This document shows positions 17,976 to 28,399 of a stretch of 64,000 nt of DNA, piece after piece. The notes below the pieces were generated by a model. The model was not told the origin of the DNA and made no database searches. It saw only the letters and a list, made by a program, of their open reading frames with translations. Every line of letters starts with the position of its first letter. Position 1 is the stretch's first letter. Source of the stretch: an uncultured Flavobacterium sp. (GTDB lineage: Bacteria > Bacteroidota > Bacteroidia > Flavobacteriales > Flavobacteriaceae). Both the position numbers and the translations under genes were made by a program. The stretch covers positions 14,924 through 78,923 of the forward strand of contig NZ_CALBSN010000090.1 of the NCBI RefSeq assembly GCF_937967675.1, in the 5' to 3' direction.

Positions 17976-19220
17976 TTATTTTTTAGTTGTAGCTGTAATT
18001 TCAGCAATTTTCACAATAACTTCAGTAGCTTTAACCATACTTTCAACAGGAACATATTCATATTTCCCGTGGAAGTTATGACCACCTGCAAAGATGTTCG
18101 GACAAGGTAATCCTTTGTACGATAATTGACAACCATCAGTTCCACCTCGAATAGGTTTGATGATTGGTTTTATACCTAATTCTTTCATCGCTTTTTCGGC
18201 AATTTCAACAATATGGAAAACAGGTTTTACCTTTTCTTTCATGTTGTAGTATTGGTCTTTTACTTCCTCAATTACGATTTCTTCACCAAATTGTTTTTGC
18301 CATTTTTTATTGAATTTATTGGCTAATTCATGTATAAACTCTTTTCTCTCTTTGAATTTTTTAGCACTATGGTCGCGAATGATTAATTCAACCACTGTTT
18401 CTTCAATACTTCCAGAAATTCCAACTACGTGAAAGAATCCTTCGTAACCTTTAGTTTTTTCAGGAATTTCTTTCTTTGGTAATTTAGAAATGAATTGGTT
18501 GGCTAACAACATCGAGTTGATCATTTTTCCTTTAGCATATCCTGGATGAACGCTTTTTCCTTTGAATGTAATTTTAGCTCCAGCGGCATTGAAATTTTCG
18601 TACTCCAATTCTCCAATTTGACTTCCATCCATGGTGTAAGCCCAATCACAACCAAATTTTTCAACATCAAATTTATGAGCACCACGACCAATTTCCTCAT
18701 CTGGCGTAAAACCTACACGAATTTTACCGTGTTTAATTTCTGGATGTTGAATAAGGTATTCCATTGCCGACATAATTTCGGTAATACCCGCTTTATCATC
18801 GGCACCAAGTAATGTAGTTCCATCGGTAGTGATTAAAGTTTGTCCTTTATATAAAAGTAAATCTTTGAAATAACTTGGTGATAAAACGATATTTTGTTTC
18901 TTATTTAAAACGATATCACCACCATCATAATTTTTTACAATTTGAGGTTTTACGTTAGCTCCAGTAAAATCAGGTGTAGTGTCGTAGTGAGAAACAAAAC
19001 CTATAGTAGGAACTTCGTGTTTTACATTACTTTCTAAAGTAGCCATAACATAACCATTTTTATCGATAGTTACATCGGTCATCCCCATTACTTTTAGTTC
19101 TTTTACTAATAGATTGGCTAGGTCTAATTGTTTTTTTGTGCTTGGAGTAGTATCTGAATTTGGATCAGATTCGGTGTCTATAGTAACGTAGCTTATAAAG
19201 CGATTTATAATATGTTGCAT
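17976..19220 (-). CDS. pepT: Peptidase T (tripeptide aminopeptidase)
   Basis: From ATG 19220 the protein is 414 aa, an M20-family enzyme with the zinc ligand pattern of Pep[24 protein letters not shown], and the late [10 protein letters not shown] and AGGHNFHG segments. It removes N-terminal residues from tripeptides in the cytoplasm. A TTG-initiated extension of six residues is possible but unlikely. It is a single-gene unit between the M28 peptidase and katG. Confidence 0.95.
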   Translation of the reverse strand: MQHIINRFISYVTIDTESDPNSDTTPSTKKQLDLANLLVKELKVMGMTDVTIDKNGYVMATLESNVKHEVPTIGFVSHYDTTPDFTGANVKPQIVKNYDGGDIVLNKKQNIVLSPSYFKDLLLYKGQTLITTDGTTLLGADDKAGITEIMSAMEYLIQHPEIKHGKIRVGFTPDEEIGRGAHKFDVEKFGCDWAYTMDGSQIGELEYENFNAAGAKITFKGKSVHPGYAKGKMINSMLLANQFISKLPKKEIPEKTKGYEGFFHVVGISGSIEETVVELIIRDHSAKKFKERKEFIHELANKFNKKWQKQFGEEIVIEEVKDQYYNMKEKVKPVFHIVEIAEKAMKELGIKPIIKPIRGGTDGCQLSYKGLPCPNIFAGGHNFHGKYEYVPVESMVKATEVIVKIAEITATTKK

Positions 19221-19409
19221 AATTAATATTTTGTACAAATATAAATATTAATACGGTATTTTTAGAGTATAAGAGCAGTACTATTTAAAATAGGTATTTC
19301 TTATAGTAGACTACAACTCTTTATCAATAAAATCTATACTTATATAAAAAATAACATTCTAAAGTATAAAAAAACCATTTTAAATTAATCGAAATTTGAT
19401 CAACTTTAA

Positions 19410-21752
<2,343 letters not shown>

Positions 21753-21776
21753 GTTCTTATTTACCCAAATAGGATG

Positions 21777-21809
21777 GCCTGCAGATGTAATGTTTGCGGG
21801 CTTTTTTTA
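21777..21809 (+). terminator. katG terminator
   Basis: GCCTGCA pairs with TGCGGGC (one G-T pair) across about 10 nt, followed by T7. Confidence 0.8.
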
Positions 21810-21895
21810 TTTTTTTTCCTTAAGAAGAATAAAGTATTGCGATGTTGAAATATTTTTTTACTTTCAAAAGATTTTTACTTTGTTATACAAATTAG

Positions 21896-21905
21896 GTATT
21901 TATAC
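21896..21905 (+). promoter_or_regulatory. GTATTTATAC motif, site 1
   Basis: The palindromic 10-mer is followed by TTAG, 56 bp before the start of the lipoprotein gene at 21962. The same core, GTATWWATAC plus CTTA, recurs before two nearby genes (22985 and 24395). Confidence 0.45.
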
Positions 21906-21961
21906 TTAGAAGGATAAGCATTTTGATTTTTAGATTTGCCAATAATTTTAAACTTTAAAAA

Positions 21962-22423
21962 ATGAAAAAAATCTTATCAATTGCCGTAATTTTATTTACG
22001 TTGTTATCATGTAGTTCTGATGATAGTAATTCTAGAAACTCAGATACTTATATTAAGTTTACTATTAATGGAACTAATTATAATTTCAGAGACATTATTA
22101 CTGCGGAATCTGGAGCTATTACTATTAATGGAAATAACGGAACGTTAACAAATCCTGGTGATACACAATTAACTCTTTGGTTGCCATTAATGCTATCAAA
22201 TGGAACTTTTGATGTTGATGATAGTTTTGAAAATCCGTATCAAATTTCATTTGATTCTCAGGCATTGAATTTTGATTTTGATTTTGCGGAATTAGGAACT
22301 ATTACAATAACACAATCGACAGGTGATTATATCAAAGGAACTTTTACAGCAACTATAACAAATAGTAATGACCAAACTATTAATATTACAAATGGTGAGT
22401 TCAAAGCTTATTCAATGGAATAG
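21962..22423 (+). CDS. Small lipoprotein, unknown function
   Basis: The 153-aa protein has a lipoprotein signal with lipobox LLSC followed by SSDDS, the acidic stretch typical of surface or outer-membrane lipoproteins in Bacteroidota. The rest is beta-rich, with repeated TITN/TINGT segments and aromatic/Asp alternation (FDFDFAELGTITI). No named family is recognised. A GTATTTATAC motif shared with the nearby lipocalin and kinase genes precedes it. Confidence 0.75.
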   Translation: MKKILSIAVILFTLLSCSSDDSNSRNSDTYIKFTINGTNYNFRDIITAESGAITINGNNGTLTNPGDTQLTLWLPLMLSNGTFDVDDSFENPYQISFDSQALNFDFDFAELGTITITQSTGDYIKGTFTATITNSNDQTINITNGEFKAYSME

Positions 22424-22440
22424 TAATAAAAATGGAATAA

Positions 22441-22473
22441 AAAAAGGTTTACTAATTAGTAAACCTTTTTTTA
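22441..22473. terminator. Bidirectional terminator between two convergent lipoprotein genes
   Basis: AAAAAGGTTTACTAA pairs perfectly with TTAGTAAACCTTTTT, flanked by A and T runs on the respective sides. Confidence 0.88.
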
Positions 22474-22493
22474 TATAAACCATTTAAGTTTTA

Positions 22494-22928
22494 TTAATTG
22501 ATTTTCTTTAAGTACCCTACTGTTTTATAAACGATTCCCTCAGATGAAGTTTCGGTTATGTCATATTTCATGCGAGATGAGGTTAATGAAATTACGGTAA
22601 TGGTTTCAGTTACACCTCCACTGTTGTAAAAAATGTTGGTTCCGTTATATGTATAGGTACCACTTGCATCTGCTGTTGCATTACAATTTACATCATTTTC
22701 AATCGAAACATAGGTACCGTTTGATTTGAATTCAACGTAATCTGGACAACTTGAATTCTCTTCAACTGTAATTACAGTTTCGTCAAGAACTCCATTTGTG
22801 TAATAATCAAATTTTTCAGACTTCCATTTTCCTACAATTGATGTTGTACTTGAGTCTTCGTCACTGCTACACCCAGTAAACGTAATCATTAATCCTAATG
22901 ATAGCGCTAATAATAATTTTTTTTTCAT
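22494..22928 (-). CDS. Lipocalin-like lipoprotein
   Basis: The 144-aa protein has lipobox FTGC, then SSDEDSS. A lipocalin-like domain starts with IVGKWKSEKFDYY and contains FKSNGTYVS, GTYTYNGTN and ITVISLTSSRMKYD, the repeating pattern of small Bacteroidota lipocalin-like proteins. It is a surface or periplasmic binding protein; the ligand is unknown. GTATTTATAC lies 57-66 bp upstream of the start. Confidence 0.8.
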   Translation of the reverse strand: MKKKLLLALSLGLMITFTGCSSDEDSSTTSIVGKWKSEKFDYYTNGVLDETVITVEENSSCPDYVEFKSNGTYVSIENDVNCNATADASGTYTYNGTNIFYNSGGVTETITVISLTSSRMKYDITETSSEGIVYKTVGYLKKIN

Positions 22929-22984
22929 TTTTTGAAATTTAATTTAAAGCGTAAAACTAAGTAAAAATATAGATTTGCTTATAC

Positions 22985-22994
22985 GTATTTATAC
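22985..22994 (-). promoter_or_regulatory. GTATAAATAC motif, site 2
   Basis: Same 10-bp palindromic core as at 21896 and 24395, followed on the plus strand by TTAA. It lies upstream of the lipocalin gene, abutting the stop codon of the 22995 gene. Confidence 0.45.
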
Positions 22995-23681
22995 TTAATT
23001 CTTGTAATGCGACTTCAAAATTTTCCAAGTTCCAAAGGTTAGCAATAGTCTGTTTATTAGATTTAGAAATAAATTAAGTATCCATGCAGTAAAAAACAGT
23101 TCTTTGTTAATTAGATAGATACTATATCCGAATAAATGCAAAAATAGCGTACCACAATAAACAAGAAGTAGTCCGAAAATTATATAGGAGTTAGGATGTG
23201 AATTTAAATTAATTTTCCACTGTAATTGTTTGAACCATAAAATAGCGCATATAATGATAAATACCGTTATTATAGCATTTAAAAAGCCATTAATATTTAA
23301 AAAGGTTTCATTGCTTACTTTAGGAAGATTTATAAAAAATATTACAGTAAATAGTATTGTAAACGCTATAAAGATGACTTTAAATTTTTTATTTAACAGG
23401 TGATAAAAATAATAACTTAAGGTACCAAATGCTCCTACTTTATAGATCATGAACCAAGCAACAGTATTTATTTCTAGTATATAAGAACCAAAATATTCGT
23501 ACAAACTAGCAATAAATACAAGAACAATGTAGGGTAAAATGGGATTTTTAAATTTGTTAAATTTAGAATTTTTTATGAATATAAGGAGTAGTGGAATAAG
23601 TCCTGAAATAATTGCAGTGTAGAAAAAAAAGGTATAAATGGGTGACATGTACATGGTGTGGAATTTTTTACAAATCAACAT
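22995..23681 (-). CDS. Polytopic membrane protein, unknown (paralog of the 23743 gene)
   Basis: The 228-aa protein has about seven hydrophobic segments and a short basic C-terminus. It shares a layout and local pattern with the divergently transcribed neighbour: LPY/LPF, then Y-E-Y/F, then INTVAWF/INSVPWF, FGT/FFT and a final KxLLxFGxWK or KTLLILGMWK. No catalytic residues or named family are seen. Seven helices next to a sensor kinase recall a membrane signal-input module, but that is inference. Confidence 0.65.
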   Translation of the reverse strand: MLICKKFHTMYMSPIYTFFFYTAIISGLIPLLLIFIKNSKFNKFKNPILPYIVLVFIASLYEYFGSYILEINTVAWFMIYKVGAFGTLSYYFYHLLNKKFKVIFIAFTILFTVIFFINLPKVSNETFLNINGFLNAIITVFIIICAILWFKQLQWKINLNSHPNSYIIFGLLLVYCGTLFLHLFGYSIYLINKELFFTAWILNLFLNLINRLLLTFGTWKILKSHYKN

Positions 23682-23742
23682 TAGATAAATTACAAATCCA
23701 AATTATAATGCCTTATATTTGAAAACTTGTATAAGACACTTT

Positions 23743-24390
23743 ATGAAAATATTATTACTTTTTACGATAATTTATTCCTTATTTCCCTTACTGTTTTATT
23801 GGATTATTAAGAGGAATTTAACTTTGGAAATTAAACCCATTTTACCTTTTGTTATCTTAAGTTTTGTAGGTGGAATTTATGAATTTGTATTTACATTTTT
23901 ATTGCGAATAAATTCGGTTCCTTGGTTTTACACTTATGATTTTTTATCCTTTTTTACGATTCAATATTTTTTTTATATCATTTTAGGTAAAGAGAGAAAG
24001 CAATGGTTTCGAGTGAGTAGTTTGTTGTATTTTTTAATGTTTGTTTATTTGGTTTTTTCTCATACGATGGAAAAATATATGAATAACTTATCGTATTTGG
24101 TTTCATTTCTTACTTTATTAATTTTAATTTATGCTCTTATTTGGTTTAAGAGAGTGTTTATGGAGGTTTCATTGCAATCCTTATCGGATAGTCCAACTTT
24201 TTACTTTGTTTCAGGATTTTTATTTTACTACACGGGTGTTTTGGTTTTGTTTTTATTTGCGGATGCTATTTATAAAAACGAAAGACCTAATTTTCAATAT
24301 TATTGGTTGATTAATTTATTTTTTAATATTTTTCACAAGACTTTATTAATACTTGGTATGTGGAAAGCTAGAAAAGAAATAGTGAATTAA
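23743..24390 (+). CDS. Polytopic membrane protein, unknown (paralog of the 22995 gene)
   Basis: From ATG 23743 the protein is 215 aa with about seven transmembrane segments; an in-frame TTG at 23719 is less likely because it falls within a TATATTTG -7-like element (23714-23721). The PWFYTYDF loop and C-terminal KTLLILGMWKARKE match the layout of its neighbour. It is followed after 65 nt by the histidine kinase gene and may feed signals to it. Confidence 0.65.
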   Translation: MKILLLFTIIYSLFPLLFYWIIKRNLTLEIKPILPFVILSFVGGIYEFVFTFLLRINSVPWFYTYDFLSFFTIQYFFYIILGKERKQWFRVSSLLYFLMFVYLVFSHTMEKYMNNLSYLVSFLTLLILIYALIWFKRVFMEVSLQSLSDSPTFYFVSGFLFYYTGVLVLFLFADAIYKNERPNFQYYWLINLFFNIFHKTLLILGMWKARKEIVN

Positions 24391-24394
24391 TTAC

Positions 24395-24404
24395 GTATAA
24401 ATAC
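24395..24404 (+). promoter_or_regulatory. GTATAAATAC motif, site 3
   Basis: The palindromic core is followed by TTAG, as at site 1, 51 bp before the histidine kinase start. Together with sites 1 and 2 it marks a possible local regulon. Confidence 0.5.
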
Positions 24405-24455
24405 TTAGTACTATTAACAGGTTAACTTTTAAATTGGCATAAATTTACGTTTTGC

Positions 24456-25217
24456 ATGGAAATAACTCAAGATATAAAAAACGCATTTATTTTAGGAACA
24501 GGTATTATGCTGTTTTTGGTATTTGGTTTGTTGTTTTTAGTACTATTTTATCAGAATCATTTTATGAAGATGAAGCGTAATGAGGCTAATTTATTATTGC
24601 AAACAGCACTAGAGAGCGAAAAAAGGGAGCGCGAACGAATTGCGATAGATTTGCATGATGGAGTACAGGGAGATTTAAATGCATTAAAATTTACATTAGC
24701 TGGATTAGAATCGGGAGTAGTAGATCCCAAATTTAAAGCTCATGTTCAATTGTTGCAAAGTACACTTCAACAAACAACAGAAAATGTTAGGGTAATTAGT
24801 CAAAAATTAATGCCTCCTTTATTAGAACAAAAGGGAATAAAAGCCGCACTAGAAGTATATTTCGATTTTTTGCAATCGCATTCAGAAGCTACTTTTGTAT
24901 TGAAAGGCGATTTGAATGCTTTTGAATTGAGTTCCCATGAGAAATATGCATTGTTTCGATTGATTCAGGAATTGATTCAAAACATGTTAAAGCATGGTCA
25001 TGTTTCAAAAGTAGAATTAGTTTTTTTGAGTTATGCAAAAGAGTTGCAAATAAGTATTGTAGATGATGGTGTTTCATTTGATTTCTTTTCTGCATTAGAA
25101 TTGCGTCATAGTGGAGGTTTACAGAATATTATTTCCAGATTGAAGAGAATTGGTGCAGTCATGAAACAAGTTACTAAAGACGGATTTAATATTTATATCA
25201 TTCAAATAAAACGATAA
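24456..25217 (+). CDS. Sensor histidine kinase, HisKA_3 type
   Basis: The 253-aa protein has one N-terminal transmembrane helix (about 10-32), a short linker, then a dimerisation and phosphoacceptor domain with ERIAIDLHDGVQGDL (H67) as in the NarX/DesK class. A HATPase domain follows (LIQELIQNMLKHG, IVDDGVSFD). There is no visible extracellular sensor, so input probably comes from a membrane partner such as the preceding polytopic protein. The response regulator gene begins 4 nt after its stop. Confidence 0.93.
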   Translation: MEITQDIKNAFILGTGIMLFLVFGLLFLVLFYQNHFMKMKRNEANLLLQTALESEKRERERIAIDLHDGVQGDLNALKFTLAGLESGVVDPKFKAHVQLLQSTLQQTTENVRVISQKLMPPLLEQKGIKAALEVYFDFLQSHSEATFVLKGDLNAFELSSHEKYALFRLIQELIQNMLKHGHVSKVELVFLSYAKELQISIVDDGVSFDFFSALELRHSGGLQNIISRLKRIGAVMKQVTKDGFNIYIIQIKR

Positions 25218-25221
25218 TACT

Positions 25222-25884
25222 ATGTTTAAGGTTGCCCTTGTAGATGATCATGAATTGTTCCGTAAGAGTCTCATTTTTGTATTAGAACAAATACCTACTA
25301 TAGAAGTTGTTTTTGATACCGATGACGGAAATTTACTTTTAAATTACTTAGAATATAACACAGTTGATTTGATTTTATTAGACATTCAAATGCCAATTAT
25401 GGATGGATTTACCTTATGTAAAAAAATAAAGCAATTAAACACAGCTGTTAAGATATTGACCGTATCGCAACTTACCACAAAAGAGTCTATTCATCAAATA
25501 TTTGAATCGGGTTCTAATGGTTTTTTTTCCAAAAATTCTTCAACAGATTCATTTAAAGATGCCGTATTGAGCATGATTGAAAAAGACTATTATTTTGACA
25601 TTTCTTTATCAGATGTTGTCAAAGAGGCAATTTTATGGAAAGAAAAACAAAACGATAATCGTTTAACTTTAGATAAAGATTTACTTTCACCCCGAGAGAA
25701 AGAAATTATATTTTGGTCGGCAAAAGGATTGACTTGTCAGCAAATTGCGGATCAACTCTTTATAAGCAAAAGAACAGTTGAAGCTCATAGAAAAACCATA
25801 ATGGATAAGACTAGTTGTTTGAATATTATTGAAGTAGTGGTTTTTGGTTTAAAAGAGCGCATCATTACTTTAGAGGATTTATAA
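25222..25884 (+). CDS. NarL/FixJ-type response regulator
   Basis: The 220-aa protein has a receiver domain (acidic pair D8-D9, phosphoacceptor D54 in LILLDIQMP) and a LuxR-type HTH (LSPREKEIIFWSAKGLTCQQIADQLFISKRTVEAHRK within about 150-200, read in parts). It is the cognate partner of the kinase just upstream. The GTATWWATAC sites near 21.9, 23.0 and 24.4 kb are candidate targets. Confidence 0.95.
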   Translation: MFKVALVDDHELFRKSLIFVLEQIPTIEVVFDTDDGNLLLNYLEYNTVDLILLDIQMPIMDGFTLCKKIKQLNTAVKILTVSQLTTKESIHQIFESGSNGFFSKNSSTDSFKDAVLSMIEKDYYFDISLSDVVKEAILWKEKQNDNRLTLDKDLLSPREKEIIFWSAKGLTCQQIADQLFISKRTVEAHRKTIMDKTSCLNIIEVVVFGLKERIITLEDL

Positions 25885-25997
25885 CAATTGCTTGTAAGCC
25901 TTATAGCGAGAAAAAGTATTACTTCAGGTTAGAAGCACTTTAATGAATAAAGCATCAATGACTAATTCCGGTGAAAGTAAATGGAAAAATTATAAAA

Positions 25998-26033
25998 TGA
26001 ATAAACCTGTAAAATTATTTTACAGGTTTATTT
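25998..26033. terminator. Hairpin terminator
   Basis: ATAAACCTGTAAAAT pairs with ATTTTACAGGTTTAT nearly perfectly, then TTT. It lies about 115 nt after the response regulator stop. Confidence 0.75.
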
Positions 26034-26056
26034 GTGGAGTCGCCGAGAATACAACC
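26034..26056 (-). other. tRNA 3'-end-like remnant (possible attachment-site scar)
   Basis: Read on the minus strand, the 23 nt begin GGTTGTATTCTCGGCG and end ACTCCAC, close to a T-arm plus 3' acceptor arm (normal pattern GGTTCGATTC..GGCGACTCC). The canonical TTCGA is changed to TTGTA and no matching 5' acceptor half is nearby, so this is not a functional tRNA. Tyrosine recombinases often leave such duplicated 3' ends. Low confidence. Confidence 0.35.
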
Positions 26057-26257
26057 TTTCTCAAAACTTCATATTTTAAAGGGGGTGTGAGAGGTTACTA
26101 AATTAGGGTAACCGATTTTACCACCTTTTTAAACTAATCAAATTATCTTAAATCGTATACTGTAAATTTAAGCATAATTTTTTGAAAATCAACACTAATT
26201 TTTGAACTAGTTACAAGTTTTTTCAGTGATTTAGCAGTCTTTATAGCTGTTTAAATT

Positions 26258-26521
26258 TTATCCTACTATGCAACGCACTACGTGTTCTAATTTAAGTCCA
26301 GTATACTCGCAAAATTCTTCTATTGAGATTAGTTGATGTTGTTCTTTATTAAAATGTTTCTTAATCTTCAATAGATATAATCTTGCTTGAGCGTATTCTT
26401 TTCCCATGATGCGCTGCACGTCTTTTGGATATATACATACCCTGGTGCTGCTTGGTATCACTTCTTTTAGTTTTAATACTTTATCTATGCCTTTGACTAG
26501 GCTTTGCCTAACTTTCAACAA
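26258..26521 (-). CDS. Small conserved hypothetical protein
   Basis: The 87-aa protein starts with TTG at 26521 if taken in full; no ATG fits the conserved part. Two helical segments (YPKDVQRIMGKEYAQARLYLLK and a C-terminal ISIEEFCEYTGL, read in parts) look like a paired HTH-like or adaptor fold. Similar small proteins occur in Bacteroidota genomes without known role. No family name assigned. Confidence 0.5.
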   Translation of the reverse strand: MLKVRQSLVKGIDKVLKLKEVIPSSTRVCIYPKDVQRIMGKEYAQARLYLLKIKKHFNKEQHQLISIEEFCEYTGLKLEHVVRCIVG

Positions 26522-26725
26522 CAGACAAATTTAAGTAAAATTTGAATGATTGGTATAATTAAAATAGTTGATTATTTATGTTTTTGTATGTTTTCTAAAA
26601 GAGAGAGTTTGAAATATGAATTTAATAAATGAAACTTTGAATAAATCATTCGGGATTTAGTTGCAACGATTATCGAAATGAAAGTGAAATTTGAAAAGGA
26701 GTATTAATCAAAAACTTTAGAAATT

Positions 26726-27484
26726 ATGGCTAGACAGAAAGGCATAATTAAATTGAAAGGTACTATCGGGGATATTACCTTTTATAAGACGCAGGATGGT
26801 CACTTAGCTCGCGAGAAGGGAGGAATTGATGCTAGTAGAATAGCAAGTGACCCTGCGTTTCAGAGAACGCGTGAGAATGGCTCTGAATTTGGTAGAGCAG
26901 GTAAGGCAGGAAAAATGCTAAGAACTGCTCTTAGACCATTGCTTTTAAACTCTGCAGATGGTAGAATGGTTAGTCGATTGACACAGGCAATGATGAAAGT
27001 AATTCAAGCGGATACAGTAAGTGTTCGTGGTTTGCGTAACGTTATTGATGGTGAAGCTGAATTGTTATTTGGATTTGAATTCAATATTCGTGGTAAATTG
27101 GGAACCACTTTATTTGCTCCGTATGTGGCATCAATTGATCGTGTTGCAGGTGAGATAAAAGTAGATTTGGCTTCTTTTATTCCTGCGAATATGATTGCAG
27201 CTCCAAGTGGTACGACACATTTTAAGATTATTTCTGGAGGGGCAGAAGTTGATTTTGAGGCTGAAACGTATGTGGTAGCAACTTCTGAAACCGCAATCTT
27301 GCCATGGGATGCAACTGCAACTGTTCCAATTAATCAGGTAAATGCAGTTACTGCTAACTCAACTAAGCCTTTATTTTTGGCTCTAGGTGTTGAGTTTTAT
27401 CAAGAGATTAACGGTCAGATGTATCCATTGAAAAATGGTGCTTTTAACCCATTATCGATTGCGAAAGTTGATAGTGGTGTTTAA
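26726..27484 (+). CDS. Hypothetical protein, first gene of a DUF5675 cassette
   Basis: The 252-aa protein starts MARQKGIIKLKGTIGDITFY and has a basic N-terminal third. No signal peptide is seen. Beta-rich segments follow (FEFNIRGKLGTTLF, FKIISGGAEVDFEAET, FLALGVEFYQEI). I do not recognise a characterised family. Its position before a DUF5675 gene and two small membrane proteins suggests a phage-derived or phage-like cassette. Confidence 0.6.
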   Translation: MARQKGIIKLKGTIGDITFYKTQDGHLAREKGGIDASRIASDPAFQRTRENGSEFGRAGKAGKMLRTALRPLLLNSADGRMVSRLTQAMMKVIQADTVSVRGLRNVIDGEAELLFGFEFNIRGKLGTTLFAPYVASIDRVAGEIKVDLASFIPANMIAAPSGTTHFKIISGGAEVDFEAETYVVATSETAILPWDATATVPINQVNAVTANSTKPLFLALGVEFYQEINGQMYPLKNGAFNPLSIAKVDSGV

Positions 27485-27520
27485 TCTGAAGTTAGAAATT
27501 AGAAATCAGAATTTAGAAGT

Positions 27521-27916
27521 ATGGTTTTATTTTTAACTAGAACTTATTTCCCTGATGGAACTAATGGTAAACTCGAAAGCGAGGGTAAATTGATTTGTTA
27601 TACAATTGAATTGCCGTGGAAGATGAACGAGACGAAAGTTTCCTGTGTTCCGGAAGGGAAATATTTTATTAGAAAGCGATACAGTGCGAAATATAAGTGG
27701 CATTTAGAATTGGTGGATGTTCCTAATAGAATGTATATTTTAATACATCCAGCTAATAATGCTAAAAGGGAATTACAAGGCTGTATTGCACCGGTTACCC
27801 AACTTTCTGGACCTGGATTAGGTTTAATGTCGAGAAAGGCTTTTACTAAGCTTAAAGACTTTGTTTATAAAGCTTTGGACGAAAATGAAAGTGTTGAAAT
27901 ATTTATTCAATCTTAA
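27521..27916 (+). CDS. DUF5675 family protein
   Basis: The 131-aa protein matches the DUF5675 pattern: FLTRTYFPDGTNGKL, then CYTIELPW, VPEGKYFIRKRYS, then MYILIHPANN and a central GC in LQGCIAP. The conserved H and C resemble the HxxN...GC arrangement of L,D-transpeptidase-like folds, so a cell-wall role is possible but unproven. It is placed between the 252-aa protein and two small membrane proteins, as an endolysin-like gene would be next to holins. Confidence 0.75.
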   Translation: MVLFLTRTYFPDGTNGKLESEGKLICYTIELPWKMNETKVSCVPEGKYFIRKRYSAKYKWHLELVDVPNRMYILIHPANNAKRELQGCIAPVTQLSGPGLGLMSRKAFTKLKDFVYKALDENESVEIFIQS

Positions 27917-27925
27917 ACTTAGATT

Positions 27926-28141
27926 ATGAAAAAAATTATAAATAGAGCTACAGCTCCCACACCAAAGTTTTTTAAAGTGCTTCGAACTGTTGGGTTAGCA
28001 TTGGCAGCAGTAGGAGGGACTATTTTAGCAGCTCCAATTGCTTTACCTGCAATTATAACTACTATTGGTGGTTATGCAGCTGTTGCTGGTGGAGTTTTAT
28101 CAGCTGCAAGTCAGCTTACTACAACTGATGATAGCAAATAA
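27926..28141 (+). CDS. Small membrane protein, unknown
   Basis: The 71-aa protein has a basic N-terminus and two hydrophobic, Ala/Gly-rich helices (about 21-55). It overlaps the next small gene by 14 nt, which suggests coupling. Size and topology resemble a holin but no homology is claimed. Confidence 0.5.
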   Translation: MKKIINRATAPTPKFFKVLRTVGLALAAVGGTILAAPIALPAIITTIGGYAAVAGGVLSAASQLTTTDDSK

Positions 28142-28304
28142 TCCTACATTGATTGGAACTGCTGGAGGTACATTTTTAAGTATTGTACCTAATCTTTCTT
28201 CTGATGATATTGCCAAAACGGTTATTTTAGCTACCGTTGGAGCCGTTGTCAGTTTTACGATTTCGTTACTACTTAAAAGCCTAAATAAGAGGCACAAAAA
28301 ATAA
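28128..28304 (+). CDS. Small membrane protein, unknown
   Basis: From ATG 28128 it encodes 58 aa with one or two hydrophobic segments (GTAGGTFLSIVP and a helix VILATVGAVVSFTISLLL) and a basic tail KSLNKRHKK. It starts inside the preceding small gene in another frame. Holin-like by size only. Confidence 0.45.
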   Translation: MIANNPTLIGTAGGTFLSIVPNLSSDDIAKTVILATVGAVVSFTISLLLKSLNKRHKK

Positions 28305-28345
28305 GTTTACCCCTAGTTGTGGTGACCTTTGGGTTAAACAAAATG

Positions 28346-28373
28346 AAAGCCTAGTTGTGAGACTGGGCTTTTG
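28346..28373 (+). terminator. Terminator after the DUF5675 cassette
   Basis: AAAGCCtAGT pairs with ACTgGGCTTT around TGTGAG, with T-rich sequence after. Confidence 0.65.
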
Positions 28374-28399
28374 ATTTATATTTTTGTTGGTTAAGATTT

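Larger units (their letters stand above)
25885..26257. other. Gene-free stretch at the start of the accessory island
   Basis: It holds a terminator (25998-26033), a tRNA 3'-end-like sequence on the minus strand (26034-26056) and a small hairpin GGTTAC-N9-GTAACC (26093-26113). I see no coding potential. Core genes lie to the left and variable genes to the right. Confidence 0.6.

Noticed and set aside
26034..26056. Intact tRNA gene
   Set aside because: Only a 3'-end-like stretch is present, the T-loop lacks TTCGA and no 5' acceptor strand or anticodon arm was found.
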